A stretch of DNA of 64,000 nucleotides from an uncultured Tenacibaculum sp. (GCF_947494125.1 NZ_CANLTU010000006.1:62001-126000); one strand, 5' to 3'; positions 47,404 to 57,164 are shown, counted from the stretch's first letter. Numbers and translations are program-made. Notes: a model not told the origin generated them from the letters alone.

Positions 47404-48062
47404 TAGAAAAGTTTGTCAAGTAAAACATTAAATCCGAAAGCAAAATTTACTCCGTCAATTTTAGCACTCGTATTCAAGAAAGAACTACTTCCGTTAGATT
47501 CCTTATTTATCGTTAACCAATAATTAGTTAAGTTAACACCAATGTCAAAAGTAACATGATTTGTTATAGGGTAAGAATAACCTAAATTAACTACTAACCC
47601 GAGCCCATTTCCATTTAAAATCTCTTTTAAATTGTCTGAGTTAGATGTAAAGGTGTTTTCTTCTCTATATTTTATATATCCTGCAGCAAGACTTATAAAC
47701 AATGAACCATCTTTACTCATAGAAAAGTAGTAAGAGGTCATAGGGGCAAGAAAAAAAGATTCAACATCTCTTTTGATATTTCCATTTCCATTATTTCTCT
47801 CTGCTAATAATACTCCGCCTAATAACCATCGGTCTTTTTTGAATTTTCCAATTTTAATTTCTAAACCATAATTATTAGTAGAATTAGTTTTTGAAGTAGA
47901 GCTAATATTATTTGTGTTTGAGCTAAAACTTCCACTTAAACCTATCAGCCATTTCTCTTTTTTAAATGGTGTTGATATTATAGTATCTTTTTCTTGCGAA
48001 AAAAGAGAAGTACTTAATAGAAGAAAAAAAACTGCAAAACATATAGATTTATATTTGAGCAT
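47403..48062 (-). CDS. Outer-membrane beta-barrel protein, unknown function
   Basis: A 219-residue protein with a signal peptide (ends LFSQ, residue 22) and alternating amphipathic strands ending in Phe. It resembles small OmpA-like or OmpW-like eight-strand barrels, without a clear signature. It overlaps the following barrel gene by 3 bp. Confidence 0.72.
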   Translation of the reverse strand: MLKYKSICFAVFFLLLSTSLFSQEKDTIISTPFKKEKWLIGLSGSFSSNTNNISSTSKTNSTNNYGLEIKIGKFKKDRWLLGGVLLAERNNGNGNIKRDVESFFLAPMTSYYFSMSKDGSLFISLAAGYIKYREENTFTSNSDNLKEILNGNGLGLVVNLGYSYPITNHVTFDIGVNLTNYWLTINKESNGSSSFLNTSAKIDGVNFAFGFNVLLDKLF

Positions 48063-48254
48063 AAGAGATTATATTTCTAACAAAACTATATTTTTTTTTT
48101 TAAACAACTAAATAAGAATGATATTTTTGATTGAATAAAAGGTTATGGTCGTTAGACTTTAATAGAACAAATTTCACATAGCTTTTTAAGCGTAGTTCGA
48201 AAATACATAAAATGAAATGAGAAATATAATTAATTAAACAATGAACATTGACTT

Positions 48255-48662
48255 TTATAGGCCTTCACGTTTGTATATGGCAGTAGAAATTATTTCCCAA
48301 CTATCATCGTGAATCTTTATTTGTTCTGTTGTTAAATAATTTGATACATCTTTTCGAAGTTTTCTTATAAGTTTAGGAAATTCACGCTTTAATTCCGCAT
48401 TATTTAATTTTTTCTCTCTAAGAGATTCCATTTTAAGAGAAAAGTACTTTACAATTATTTTATATTTTTCTCTAGAATTACTAACAAGTCCCATTTCATC
48501 CATTCTATCTTCATACCATAATTTTTGAACTTTTTTATTTCCAGAAACAAATTCTTCAACGGAAGGTTTTAGTGCATTAATTTTTCTTTTGCCTAATTTA
48601 TTATCGTCACAATTTGATAATATTATTGAACATAAAAATAGAATTGAAATAATTTTTTTCAT
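48255..48662 (-). CDS. Lipoprotein with LTxxQ-like motif (paralogue 1)
   Basis: A 135-residue lipoprotein (signal ends LSNC, Cys18). KLWYEDRMDEM, EFPKLIRKLRKDV and LTTEQIKIHDDSW are shared with the protein at 52163-52591. The LTxxQ segment and all-helical character recall Spy/CpxP-type periplasmic chaperones or sensors, though the match is distant. It lies 12 bp after the LytTR gene, in the same operon. Confidence 0.75.
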   Translation of the reverse strand: MKKIISILFLCSIILSNCDDNKLGKRKINALKPSVEEFVSGNKKVQKLWYEDRMDEMGLVSNSREKYKIIVKYFSLKMESLREKKLNNAELKREFPKLIRKLRKDVSNYLTTEQIKIHDDSWEIISTAIYKREGL

Positions 48663-48674
48663 AATTTAATGCTG

Positions 48675-49442
48675 TTAAGAATTAATCCAATCTTTAAAAT
48701 TTTTAGATTTTGCTCTACTAATCATAATTTTTTCTTTTGTAGGAGGTTTAATATTTAAAATTAACTTACCTGTAAAATAAGGTTTAATATTAACAATTGA
48801 ATCTTTATTAATAATATATTGTCTATTTGCTCTATAAAATTGTTTAGGATTAATTTCTTCTTCAATATCTTCTAGTTTTTCATTTATAATAAATGATTTG
48901 TTATCCAAAGTTACAGCCTTAACTATGCCGGTGTCAATTGTAAAGAAAGCAATTGAATCTATACTCAATGGAAGTAAGGTATCTTGTTTTTGAACTAGAT
49001 AGTTATTTTTGTAGGTTGGATTTTCTATTTTAAGTAGTTTTAAAAGTTCCTGAACTTGAAAAGAAGTGGTGTCTTCTTTAGTGGAATTATCTAAAACCTT
49101 AAACTTATTAATAGCTTCTTCTAGCTCTTCTATATTGATAGGTTTTAATAAATAATCTATACTATTTACTTTAAAAGCTTTTATAGCATATTGATTATAA
49201 GCTGTAGTAAAAATAATGGGGGTTTGAATATTTATAATGTCAAAGATCTCAAATGAAAGGCCATCTGATAAATGAATATCCATAAAAATAAGCTGAATAT
49301 CGTTAGCCTCTTTAAGGTATTTGACGCTCGATTTAACCGAGTCCAAAATAGTTAACACCTTTATTTCTATATTTATTCTTTCGAGTAAATATTTCAGATG
49401 CTCTGCTGCTGCTATCTCATCTTCTATTATTAAAACTTTCAT
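48675..49442 (-). CDS. LytTR-family response regulator
   Basis: A 255-residue two-domain regulator. The receiver (residues 1-120) has the acidic pocket IIEDE, phosphoacceptor LIFMDIHLSDG and KPI. The LytTR DNA-binding domain (about 155-255) has FYRANRQYIINKDSIVNIKP. LytTR proteins bind pairs of short direct repeats about 21 bp apart, and a matching array lies upstream of the kinase gene. It is preceded by the kinase gene with a 5-bp spacer. Confidence 0.95.
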   Translation of the reverse strand: MKVLIIEDEIAAAEHLKYLLERINIEIKVLTILDSVKSSVKYLKEANDIQLIFMDIHLSDGLSFEIFDIINIQTPIIFTTAYNQYAIKAFKVNSIDYLLKPINIEELEEAINKFKVLDNSTKEDTTSFQVQELLKLLKIENPTYKNNYLVQKQDTLLPLSIDSIAFFTIDTGIVKAVTLDNKSFIINEKLEDIEEEINPKQFYRANRQYIINKDSIVNIKPYFTGKLILNIKPPTKEKIMISRAKSKNFKDWINS

Positions 49443-49447
49443 TTTTG

Positions 49448-50467
49448 TTAATTTAACGGCAATTTAACTGTAAACTTCTCTTTTGTTTTATTAATAACAA
49501 TTCTTTTATCTTTTAATAAGCTATATCGTTTATTAATATTTTCTAAACTTTTTCTTGTGCTACTGACTAAAGTTCTTCTTGGTTTAAATCTATTTTCGAT
49601 TACTAAATAATCTTCCTTTATATATATATTAATATATAATGGACATTCTTCTGATATCTCATTATGCTTTACAGCATTTTCTACTAACAATTGTAGTGAC
49701 AGTATAGGAATTGTATAAGTAAACCACTTTTCATCTATATTAATAGTAACCCTAACTCTATCACGATACCTCACTTCAATTAAATAAATATAACTCTGTA
49801 AAAACTCCAATTCTTTTTCTAGCGTTACCATTTCAGTATCTCCACTTTGCAAAATATACCTATACATAAATGATAGATTATTTACAAACATCGTAGCTTT
49901 TTCATTTTCTCTTATTAAAGAATTTAAAGAATTTAAAGAATTAAACAAAAAATGAGGATTGATTTGATTTTTCAATGCCATTAATTCATTCTGAATACTA
50001 CGTCTTCTTAAAACCTCTTTTTCTAATAAAACTTCATTATGAATAACTTGATAGCGTAAAATCTTAGCTATAAAAAAAAGTATAAGAAATGCGATACCAT
50101 ATCCAAAGTAAATAAAACCAACTTCTATAGGTTTATTACCAACTATTAAAGCATAAGCTATTAGAAAAAATTTAATAAAGCAGAAGTAAATAATTATATG
50201 AATTAAAATTGTTATTATAATTTCTACTAATAAAGACACTTTTTTAAATCTGTATCTCCAATTTGCATTTAACTGTAATACTAATATCGAAGCTATAAAA
50301 AGAAAGAGAAGTTTTACTCCAATTTCTTTCAATGAAACTAGCACTCCTTGATTTTCATAGATTCTAGATGCCTTAAATAACTCTATATATCTAGGAAAAT
50401 TTAATAATACTGAAATTATTAATGAAATACTGACTATGACGGATTTGTTAACTTTTCTAAATGCCAA
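49448..50467 (-). CDS. LytS-type sensor histidine kinase
   Basis: A 339-residue kinase with four membrane helices in its first 145 residues and a His_kinase domain. The phospho-acceptor His lies in QINPHFLFNSLNSLNSL. A short ATPase segment, LVENAVKHNE, follows. There is no obvious extracytoplasmic sensor domain, so it may respond to membrane or partner-protein signals. Together with the LytTR gene it would control the island's cargo; this is inference from location. Confidence 0.92.
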   Translation of the reverse strand: MAFRKVNKSVIVSISLIISVLLNFPRYIELFKASRIYENQGVLVSLKEIGVKLLFLFIASILVLQLNANWRYRFKKVSLLVEIIITILIHIIIYFCFIKFFLIAYALIVGNKPIEVGFIYFGYGIAFLILFFIAKILRYQVIHNEVLLEKEVLRRRSIQNELMALKNQINPHFLFNSLNSLNSLIRENEKATMFVNNLSFMYRYILQSGDTEMVTLEKELEFLQSYIYLIEVRYRDRVRVTINIDEKWFTYTIPILSLQLLVENAVKHNEISEECPLYINIYIKEDYLVIENRFKPRRTLVSSTRKSLENINKRYSLLKDKRIVINKTKEKFTVKLPLN

Positions 50468-50552
50468 TAGATAAACTAGTTTTAATCACTATAAAATTAC
50501 ATTAAATAATTAATTGTAGCTATTTATTTATTAACGGGTTTATATAATTAAG

Positions 50553-50603
50553 TTCACATTTAAAAAAAGACCTTTCACCTTAACTTTTTACCTGTTCACT
50601 TAA
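50553..50603. promoter_or_regulatory. Three TTCAC direct repeats at exact 21-bp spacing
   Basis: TTCACATTT (50553), TTCACCTTA (50574) and TTCACTTAA (50595) start exactly 21 bp apart, two helical turns. LytTR regulators such as AgrA bind 9-bp direct repeats with 12-bp spacers, which is the same period. The array lies between the divergent kinase operon and a lipoprotein gene, upstream of a -7 element. It is a likely site for the adjacent LytTR regulator. Confidence 0.6.
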
Positions 50604-50613
50604 AATGACTCCA

Positions 50614-50641
50614 TTTGAAATACAAAATGAAGGTACATTTG
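50614..50641 (+). promoter_or_regulatory. Candidate promoter of the lipoprotein gene
   Basis: TTTG (50614-50617) and TACATTTG (50634-50641) match -33 and -7 elements with a 16-bp spacer, slightly short. The lipoprotein gene starts 23 bp after the -7 element. The TTCAC array lies directly upstream, where an activator would bind. Confidence 0.55.
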
Positions 50642-50664
50642 AATAGAATTTAAAACAATATAAG

Positions 50665-51147
50665 ATGAAAAATTTCAAGTATTTATTAATTATGATTATT
50701 GTCTTTTCAATTTCTTTAGTATCATGTTCAGACGACAACGAAAATGACCACGATTACCACTTAGAATATGTAAGTGTTGTAAATGCAGAGCTTCCAAATG
50801 AATTTAATTATGGAAGCATCCATCAAATTAATTTAACTGTTTTATTACCAAATAGTTGCTATTACTACTATAATCAATTGGATTATATTTATGAGGGAAA
50901 TACAAGACTTATATACCCAATAGCACATGTAGATGATGGTGACTCATGTAATCTCAGTATTAATGAAACTACATTTTCAATACCAGTAAGAGTATTACAG
51001 ATTGAACCATATGTTTTTAAATTTTATCAAGGCAAAGATTCTAACGGGAAAGATAAATTCTTAATTATTGAGGTTCCTGTTAATAGCTCCAATAAAAAAT
51101 ATACAGAAAATTTAAGTATAGAAACAAGTGATATTGTTTATGAATAG
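50665..51147 (+). CDS. Lipoprotein, unknown function
   Basis: A 160-residue lipoprotein (signal ends SLVSC, Cys21, then SDDNEND, an acidic surface-export context). The mature part is beta-rich and Tyr-rich, with a CYYYYNQL patch and two further Cys. It could be an adhesin or immunoglobulin-like module. I recognise no family. Its promoter region holds the TTCAC array. Confidence 0.75.
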   Translation: MKNFKYLLIMIIVFSISLVSCSDDNENDHDYHLEYVSVVNAELPNEFNYGSIHQINLTVLLPNSCYYYYNQLDYIYEGNTRLIYPIAHVDDGDSCNLSINETTFSIPVRVLQIEPYVFKFYQGKDSNGKDKFLIIEVPVNSSNKKYTENLSIETSDIVYE

Positions 51148-51191
51148 AATAAGAACACAACTCTTTAAAAACAAACTTAAAACATAAAATC

Positions 51192-51350
51192 ATGGAAACT
51201 CAAAATACAATATTAAATTATTACCATATAAACAACACTGTAATAAACAAAATCAATAATTTATTTATAATAATCAAAAGAAATATAAAACAAACATATG
51301 AAAGACTAGAAAAACTTGGTTCTGCTGCTGGTTATACAATAAGAAGATAA
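51192..51350 (+). CDS. Putative small protein (52 aa)
   Basis: An ATG frame of 52 codons in an otherwise empty 235-bp gap: METQNTILNYYHINNT, a hydrophobic middle (NNLFIIIK), then ERLEKLGSAAGYTIRR. It starts 12 bp after an AAACTTAAAACA-type leader and has gene-like codon use. It is too short to be sure. Confidence 0.4.
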   Translation: METQNTILNYYHINNTVINKINNLFIIIKRNIKQTYERLEKLGSAAGYTIRR

Positions 51351-51382
51351 ATTATTTAATAAGTTAATTAAATTTAAAAATC

Positions 51383-52039
51383 ATGAAAACACTTCGTTAC
51401 ATATTCGGAACTCTTTTACTATCAATTATCATCGTTAGTTGTTCTTCTGTTAAAACAGTTAGAACCTGGAAAAGAACTGACCCTTTAAATCTGAAAGAAA
51501 AGACAGTAATTGTTTTTAGTAAAACTAATAACAATGCAATAAGAACTCAATTTGAAAACGATCTAACTACTAGATTAAAAGAAAATAATATAAAATCTAT
51601 TGAAAGTTATACGTTATTTCCAAAAATAGATATTTCTAAAAAACTAAATAAGTTTGAAAAAAAAGAGCTTGTTAAAGAATTTAGAAACAAAGGTATAGAT
51701 ATCGTAGTTCTAACGGTTTTAAAGGACACTCAAAAATACACTAAAACAACAACATCTGGTTCAGGTTATTCAATGCGAAACTATCCAGTATATAATTATA
51801 ATAGATATTATGGTGGATTTTACAGCTATTATAATAGAGGGTTTTATCAATCTGAATCATTGAATACTATTACATATGAAGGAAAAATATATATTTTAGA
51901 AACGGTAATATATGATTTAACGAAATCTGAAGAAAATCAATTGATTTTTGTAATTACAACCGAAATAGACAACCCAAAAACTTTGGGAACAATATCAGAA
52001 GACTTTTCAAAAAGAGTAGTAGAACAATTAGTAAAGTAA
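51383..52039 (+). CDS. Lipoprotein, DUF4136-like
   Basis: A 218-residue lipoprotein (signal ends IIVSC, Cys20). Mature domain has a VKTVRTWKRTDP start, a Lys-rich region and a Tyr/Gly-rich insert (YNRYYGGFYSYYNRGFYQ) that is unusual. The fold resembles DUF4136/LPS-assembly-type lipoproteins weakly. The function is unknown. Confidence 0.65.
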   Translation: MKTLRYIFGTLLLSIIIVSCSSVKTVRTWKRTDPLNLKEKTVIVFSKTNNNAIRTQFENDLTTRLKENNIKSIESYTLFPKIDISKKLNKFEKKELVKEFRNKGIDIVVLTVLKDTQKYTKTTTSGSGYSMRNYPVYNYNRYYGGFYSYYNRGFYQSESLNTITYEGKIYILETVIYDLTKSEENQLIFVITTEIDNPKTLGTISEDFSKRVVEQLVK

Positions 52040-52162
52040 GTTGTTTACGTTAACAAATTCTACTTTAACCTTTAAAATCTTATAAAAGATTTTAAATAGC
52101 TCACTATAAGTATTATAAGTAGTTTTTTTTTTTTACTTTTAGATAATTAAATAATCAATATT

Positions 52163-52591
52163 ATGAATATAAAAAAAATTATCGTCATTATTATTTGTTG
52201 TTTTTACTACCAAACTATTCTTGCTCAAAAACTATCTACAGAACAGAAAGAACGTCTTGAGTATAAAGTTGCTCTTTTTTCTACAAACGATAAAGAGCTA
52301 CAAGAATTATGGTATGAAGATAGAATGGATGAGATGAAGCTAGCAGGAGATATACGAAAAGACTATAAGAAAATTGTGATTTATCATGTATACAAAATGG
52401 AACGTCTTGGTCGTCCAGATGCTCAATTAAATGATGATGAAATTCGTCATGAATTCCCAAAGCAAATAAGGAAACTTCATAAAGACGTTGAAGAGTTACT
52501 TACTCCTAAACAATTAGAAATTCATAAGAAAAGTTGGGACGCAATTCTTAAAGCCATTTATCAACAAAGAAATTGGAAATTAACTAACTAA
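52163..52591 (+). CDS. Periplasmic protein with LTxxQ-like motif (paralogue 2)
   Basis: A 142-residue exported protein (signal ends ILAQ, residue 21). LSTEQKERL and LTPKQLEIHKKSW are LTxxQ-type repeats, and ELWYEDRMDEM and EFPKQIRKLHKDV match the lipoprotein at 48255-48662. Unlike that one it is not lipidated. It is the first gene of the dcuB-aspA-ansB-frdCAB-porin operon, 14 bp upstream of dcuB. Confidence 0.78.
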   Translation: MNIKKIIVIIICCFYYQTILAQKLSTEQKERLEYKVALFSTNDKELQELWYEDRMDEMKLAGDIRKDYKKIVIYHVYKMERLGRPDAQLNDDEIRHEFPKQIRKLHKDVEELLTPKQLEIHKKSWDAILKAIYQQRNWKLTN

Positions 52592-52605
52592 AAAAACAAA
52601 AAGAC

Positions 52606-53907
52606 ATGATTTGGATTGAATTATTAATCGTTCTTATTTTTATATTCATTGGATCAAAAATGGGAAGTATAGGCATCGGTTATGCTGGTGGCGCTGGTGT
52701 AGTTGTGCTTACAATGGTTTTTGGACTTAAAGCTGGTGCAGTTCCAGTAGATGTAATACTTATTATTATGTCGGTAATAGCTGCTATCGCAGCTATGCAA
52801 AAAGCAGGAGGGCTCGATTACCTGGTCCATGTCTCAGAAAAAATTCTTAGAAAAAACCCAAAACGTGTAACTTTTATTGCTCCTACAGTAACTTATTGGA
52901 TGACTTTATTAGCAGGTACAGGACACACAGCTTATGCTGCATTACCTGTAATAACTGAAGTGGCTAAAGAAGGTGGCGTTAGACCTTCTAAACCTTTAAG
53001 TATTTCTGTAGTAGCTTCTCAAATTGCAATTACAGCTTCTCCTATATCAGCTGCAGTAGTAATTTTCGCAAGTTTTCTAGAGCCTTTAGGAGTTTCATAT
53101 TTACAACTTTTAGCTGTAGCTATTCCATCAACAATTCTAGCATGTTTAGTAGGAGCAATTGTTGCTAACAAATTAGGAAAACCATTGGCAGAAGATCCAG
53201 AATACCAAAAACGTGTAGCAGCAGGTTTGATAAAACAAAAGAAGAAAGAACACCATGAAGACCCCAAAAGTGCAAAATGGGCTGTAGGTATTTTTGGAAT
53301 AGCTATACTTATTATTGTGACTTATGCAAGTTTGATTTCTAAAAAGGTTGGTTTAATTCCTGATCCAACTATTGGTAGAAACCATGCAATAATGGCAATT
53401 ATGTTATTGGCTGCTATGATTATTGCTTTAGTTTGTAAAATAAAGCTAAACGATGTAACAAACATGTCTACATTTAAATCTGGCATGAGTGCAGCAATCT
53501 GTGTACTTGGTGTAGCATGGTTAGGTGACACTTTTGTAAGCAATCATATTATAGAAATTAAAGAAGCTGCTGGTGGAATTTTAAATCAATATTCTTGGAT
53601 GTTAGCAATTGTGCTGTTTTTGGCAAGTATGTTATTATACTCTCAAGCAGCTACAACTTCAGCTTTAATGCCTGCAGCATTAGCATTAGGAGTAAGCCCA
53701 GTTGCAGCTATTGCATCCTTTGCAGCTGTAAGTGCATTGTTTGTTTTACCTACCTACCCTACACTTTTAGCAGCAGTTGAAATGGATGATACAGGCTCTA
53801 CTAAAATAGGAAAATATATATTTAATCACTCTTTTATTATTCCCGGAATTGTAACTATCGCATCAAGTGTTGTCTTCGGTTTTATACTTGGAGGTTTAAT
53901 TTTATAA
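52606..53907 (+). CDS. dcuB: Anaerobic C4-dicarboxylate transporter (Dcu family)
   Basis: A 433-residue inner-membrane carrier with about 11 helices. GLDYLVHVSEKILRKNPKRV, LLAGTGHTAYAALPVI and SQIAITASPISAAVV are the conserved Dcu-family blocks. DcuA/DcuB exchange aspartate or fumarate for succinate during anaerobic growth. It precedes aspA by 27 bp. The A/B subtype is uncertain and the symbol is given by similarity. Confidence 0.92.
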   Translation: MIWIELLIVLIFIFIGSKMGSIGIGYAGGAGVVVLTMVFGLKAGAVPVDVILIIMSVIAAIAAMQKAGGLDYLVHVSEKILRKNPKRVTFIAPTVTYWMTLLAGTGHTAYAALPVITEVAKEGGVRPSKPLSISVVASQIAITASPISAAVVIFASFLEPLGVSYLQLLAVAIPSTILACLVGAIVANKLGKPLAEDPEYQKRVAAGLIKQKKKEHHEDPKSAKWAVGIFGIAILIIVTYASLISKKVGLIPDPTIGRNHAIMAIMLLAAMIIALVCKIKLNDVTNMSTFKSGMSAAICVLGVAWLGDTFVSNHIIEIKEAAGGILNQYSWMLAIVLFLASMLLYSQAATTSALMPAALALGVSPVAAIASFAAVSALFVLPTYPTLLAAVEMDDTGSTKIGKYIFNHSFIIPGIVTIASSVVFGFILGGLIL

Positions 53908-53934
53908 ACACATTATAACAAAACATAAAGAATC

Positions 53935-55353
53935 ATGAAAACAAGAAAAGAGACAGATCTTTTAGGAGACATCGAAATTTATAACGAATTATATTACGGG
54001 GTACATACTCAAAGAGCAATTAATAACTTTCATATCTCTGGTTCAAAAATTGGTGACTTTCCAATTTTTGTCAAGGGGCTGGTACTCACAAAAAAAGCAT
54101 GTGCAGCAGCTAATAAGGAGATAGGAACCATTCCTGCTGATAAAGCAGATATGATTATACAAGCATGTAATCATATTCTTGATAATTTAAAAACCTATGC
54201 TGTATTCTTTCCTTCGGATGTATTTCAAGGTGGAGCAGGTACTTCAGTAAATATGAATGCAAACGAAGTTATAGCTAATGTAGGGCTAGAACTAAATGGT
54301 CACGAAAAAGGGAGTTATGATATTTTACATCCTAATGATCACGTAAACAAATCGCAATCTACTAATGATGCATATCCTACAGGCTTTAGAGTTGCTGTTT
54401 ATTATTATATGAATCAATTATTAGAGCGCATTAATATCTTAACGACTAGCTTGGATAAAAAGGCTGCAGAATTCAAAAGCGTTTTAAAAATGGGTAGAAC
54501 CCAATTACAAGACGCTGTACCTATGTCTTTAGGAGATGAGTTTGGTGCTTGGTCTACCAATTTAAAAGAAGAAACAAAAAATCTAAAGCATTGTAGAGAC
54601 CTTATTTTAGAAGTTAACCTAGGAGCAACAGCAATAGGGACAGGTGTAAATGCACCTGATGGATTCACAGAATTATCCATAGGGTATCTGCAACAATATA
54701 CCAAAGCGAGTTTTGTGCCAGCTACAAATTTAATAGAAGCAACTTCAGATACTGGTGCTTATGTTATGATTTCAGGTGCACTAAAACGTACAGGAGTTAA
54801 GCTTTCTAAAATATGTAATGATTTACGTTTGTTATCTTCAGGGCCGCGTTGTGGTTTTAATGAAATTAACTTACCAGAAATGCAAGCAGGTTCATCTATT
54901 ATGCCAGCTAAAGTAAATCCAGTAATCCCAGAAGTAGTCAATCAAGTATGTTTTAAAATTATTGGTAATGATGTCTCGATTTCTTTTGCTGCTGAAGCAG
55001 GACAATTACAACTTAATGTCATGGAGCCAGTAATTGCACAGTGTATGTTCGAGTCAGTCGAATTACTATCTAATGCATGTGTTACGCTTGCTGAAAAATG
55101 TATTGATGGCATTACAGCCAATGAGGAACATACCAAACAAATGGTATTTAATTCTGTTGGAATCATAACATTTTTAAATCCTTATATTGGACACCATATG
55201 GGTGATATTTTAGGTAAAGAAGCTGTGGCAACAGGAAAATCTATTCGTGAATTAGTGCTTGAAAAAGAGTTGCTTTCAGAAGAAGAACTCGATAAGATTT
55301 TAAGCGTTGATAATTTGATGCACCCAAAATACACAGCTGCATTGCATAAATAG
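53935..55353 (+). CDS. aspA: Aspartate ammonia-lyase
   Basis: A 472-residue lyase of the aspartase/fumarase superfamily: aspartate gives fumarate and ammonia. [13 protein letters not shown] is the catalytic signature loop (Ser general base), preceded by a [13 protein letters not shown] block ([12 protein letters not shown]), which binds substrate. Aspartase rather than fumarase is supported by the dcuB and asparaginase neighbours and the opening RKETDLLGD, as in AspA. Confidence 0.95.
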   Translation: MKTRKETDLLGDIEIYNELYYGVHTQRAINNFHISGSKIGDFPIFVKGLVLTKKACAAANKEIGTIPADKADMIIQACNHILDNLKTYAVFFPSDVFQGGAGTSVNMNANEVIANVGLELNGHEKGSYDILHPNDHVNKSQSTNDAYPTGFRVAVYYYMNQLLERINILTTSLDKKAAEFKSVLKMGRTQLQDAVPMSLGDEFGAWSTNLKEETKNLKHCRDLILEVNLGATAIGTGVNAPDGFTELSIGYLQQYTKASFVPATNLIEATSDTGAYVMISGALKRTGVKLSKICNDLRLLSSGPRCGFNEINLPEMQAGSSIMPAKVNPVIPEVVNQVCFKIIGNDVSISFAAEAGQLQLNVMEPVIAQCMFESVELLSNACVTLAEKCIDGITANEEHTKQMVFNSVGIITFLNPYIGHHMGDILGKEAVATGKSIRELVLEKELLSEEELDKILSVDNLMHPKYTAALHK

Positions 55354-55397
55354 TCTTATTTATTCAAAAAATAATCGACAAAAGAAACTCTTATATT

Positions 55398-56468
55398 ATG
55401 AAATATCTAAATGTAAAAATAGTAACATTTTTAATAGCAGTTACTATAACTGTTGTTGGATTTGCACAAGAAACAGAACTTCCAAATGTTAAAATTCTAG
55501 CAACTGGAGGTACTATAGCTGGATCGGCTTCATCTGCTACTTCTGGAAGTTATGAAGCAGGTCAAATTGGGATTCAAACGATGATCAATGCCGTGCCTGG
55601 CATAAAAAAATTGGCTGATGTTTCTGGAGAACAAATTGCCAATGTGGGTTCACAGGATATGACCATAGCGATTTGGTTGAAATTGGCAAATCGAATTAAT
55701 GAATTATTAGCTTCAGATGATGTTGATGGTATCGTTATAACCCATGGAACAGATACGCAAGAAGAGACTGCTTATTTTTTGAGCCTAGTTGTCAAAAGTG
55801 ACAAACCAGTTGTACTTACAGGCTCTATGCGTTCTTCTACATCTATTAGTGCAGAAGGTCCATTAAATCTTTACAATGCAGTTGCTATAGCTTCAAACAA
55901 AGAAGCCAAAGGAAAAGGTGTGATGGTTTCACTCAATGATCAAATTCATGCTGCTCGTGATGTGAGCAAAATGAATACTACTAATGTAAACAGTTTTCAA
56001 TCGCCTATTAAAGGAATGCTAGGCGGAGTGTTTTATGGAAGATTGGGCTTTTTTCGTGAACCAAATACGAAATTTGGTAGCAAAAGTAAGTTTTCTGTTG
56101 ATGGTGTTAGAAAATTACCTCGTGTAGATATTATTTATGCTTATGCAGATATGTCTCCTGATTTAATTGATGTGCATGTAAAAGCTGGCGCTAAAGGTAT
56201 TGTAATTGCTGGTGTTGGAAATGGTAACATGACAGATGCAATTTTGAATGCTGCAAAAAAAGCTTATGAAGATCATGGTGTAATAGTAATACGAAGCACG
56301 CGTGCAGCAACAGGATGGGTTTTACGTGATAATGAATTTAAAGATGACAAGTATTATACAGTTGCTTCTGGCGATTTAAATCCTTCTAAATCAAGAATTT
56401 TATTGATGCTTGCACTTTCTGAAGGTGAAAAATTAGATACTATACAAAACCTTTTTTATACCTATTAA
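55398..56468 (+). CDS. ansB: Type II asparaginase, exported
   Basis: A 356-residue enzyme with a signal peptide ending VVGFAQ near residue 23, so it acts in the periplasm. LATGGTIAGSASS carries the first catalytic Thr, and ITHGTDTQEETAYF the second Thr-Asp pair. It hydrolyses asparagine to aspartate and ammonia. Its place between aspA and frdC makes asparagine an input to fumarate respiration. Confidence 0.94.
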   Translation: MKYLNVKIVTFLIAVTITVVGFAQETELPNVKILATGGTIAGSASSATSGSYEAGQIGIQTMINAVPGIKKLADVSGEQIANVGSQDMTIAIWLKLANRINELLASDDVDGIVITHGTDTQEETAYFLSLVVKSDKPVVLTGSMRSSTSISAEGPLNLYNAVAIASNKEAKGKGVMVSLNDQIHAARDVSKMNTTNVNSFQSPIKGMLGGVFYGRLGFFREPNTKFGSKSKFSVDGVRKLPRVDIIYAYADMSPDLIDVHVKAGAKGIVIAGVGNGNMTDAILNAAKKAYEDHGVIVIRSTRAATGWVLRDNEFKDDKYYTVASGDLNPSKSRILLMLALSEGEKLDTIQNLFYTY

Positions 56469-56485
56469 ATTACCAAAAATAGATT

Positions 56486-57154
56486 ATGCCAACCAATCCA
56501 TTATTTTTCAGAAAAACACTTGTTGCAGGAACAGGTCTATTTCTCTGTGTTTTCTTGATAGTGCATCTATCTGCCAACTGCATTCTATTATTACCAGAAG
56601 ATATTGCAAGAGAATTATATAATTCATATTCGACCACATTAAGAGAAAGTCCTTTAATTAAAATTGTTGCCTATTTGTTATATCTATCTATTATTCTTCA
56701 TGTGGTTTACGCATTATTGATTACTATAAGAAATAGAAAAGCAAAACCACAAAAATATGTAGTTAATAATGCTAATGAAAATAGTACTTGGTCTTCAAGA
56801 AACATGGGGATTTTAGGTTCTCTTATCTTAATTTTTATTATTATTCATTTGGTGAATTTTTGGGCACGTATCAAATTAGGTTTTGGAGATGCTGTTGAAT
56901 TAGATATAAATGGAAATAAAGATGTCTATGCAGTTACCTATGCGCTTTTTCAAAACATATACTATGTGATTTTTTATACCATTATGTCTGTGCCATTAGC
57001 ATTTCATTTGTATCACGGCTTTAAAAGTGGCTTTAAAACTTTAGGCTTTTATCATAAAAAAGGATTACGAATTTTAGCAAAAATCTCTTTGATTTATGCT
57101 TTTATTATGGGTGTTGGCTTTGGAATTATACCATTAATAGTTTATCTTAAATAG
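56486..57154 (+). CDS. frdC: Fumarate reductase/succinate dehydrogenase cytochrome b subunit
   Basis: A 222-residue membrane protein with five helices and His residues in positions suited to haem ligation ([36 protein letters not shown]). This is the type B subunit of the Bacillus/Wolinella kind, which anchors the enzyme and exchanges electrons with menaquinol. The direction (fumarate reductase here) is inferred from operon context. Confidence 0.92.
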   Translation: MPTNPLFFRKTLVAGTGLFLCVFLIVHLSANCILLLPEDIARELYNSYSTTLRESPLIKIVAYLLYLSIILHVVYALLITIRNRKAKPQKYVVNNANENSTWSSRNMGILGSLILIFIIIHLVNFWARIKLGFGDAVELDINGNKDVYAVTYALFQNIYYVIFYTIMSVPLAFHLYHGFKSGFKTLGFYHKKGLRILAKISLIYAFIMGVGFGIIPLIVYLK

Positions 57155-57164
57155 CATTAGGAAT

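Noticed and set aside
50553..50603. CRISPR-like repeats
   Set aside because: Three short TTCAC units with 21-bp period and no spacer-length structure or cas genes; a regulator-binding array fits better.
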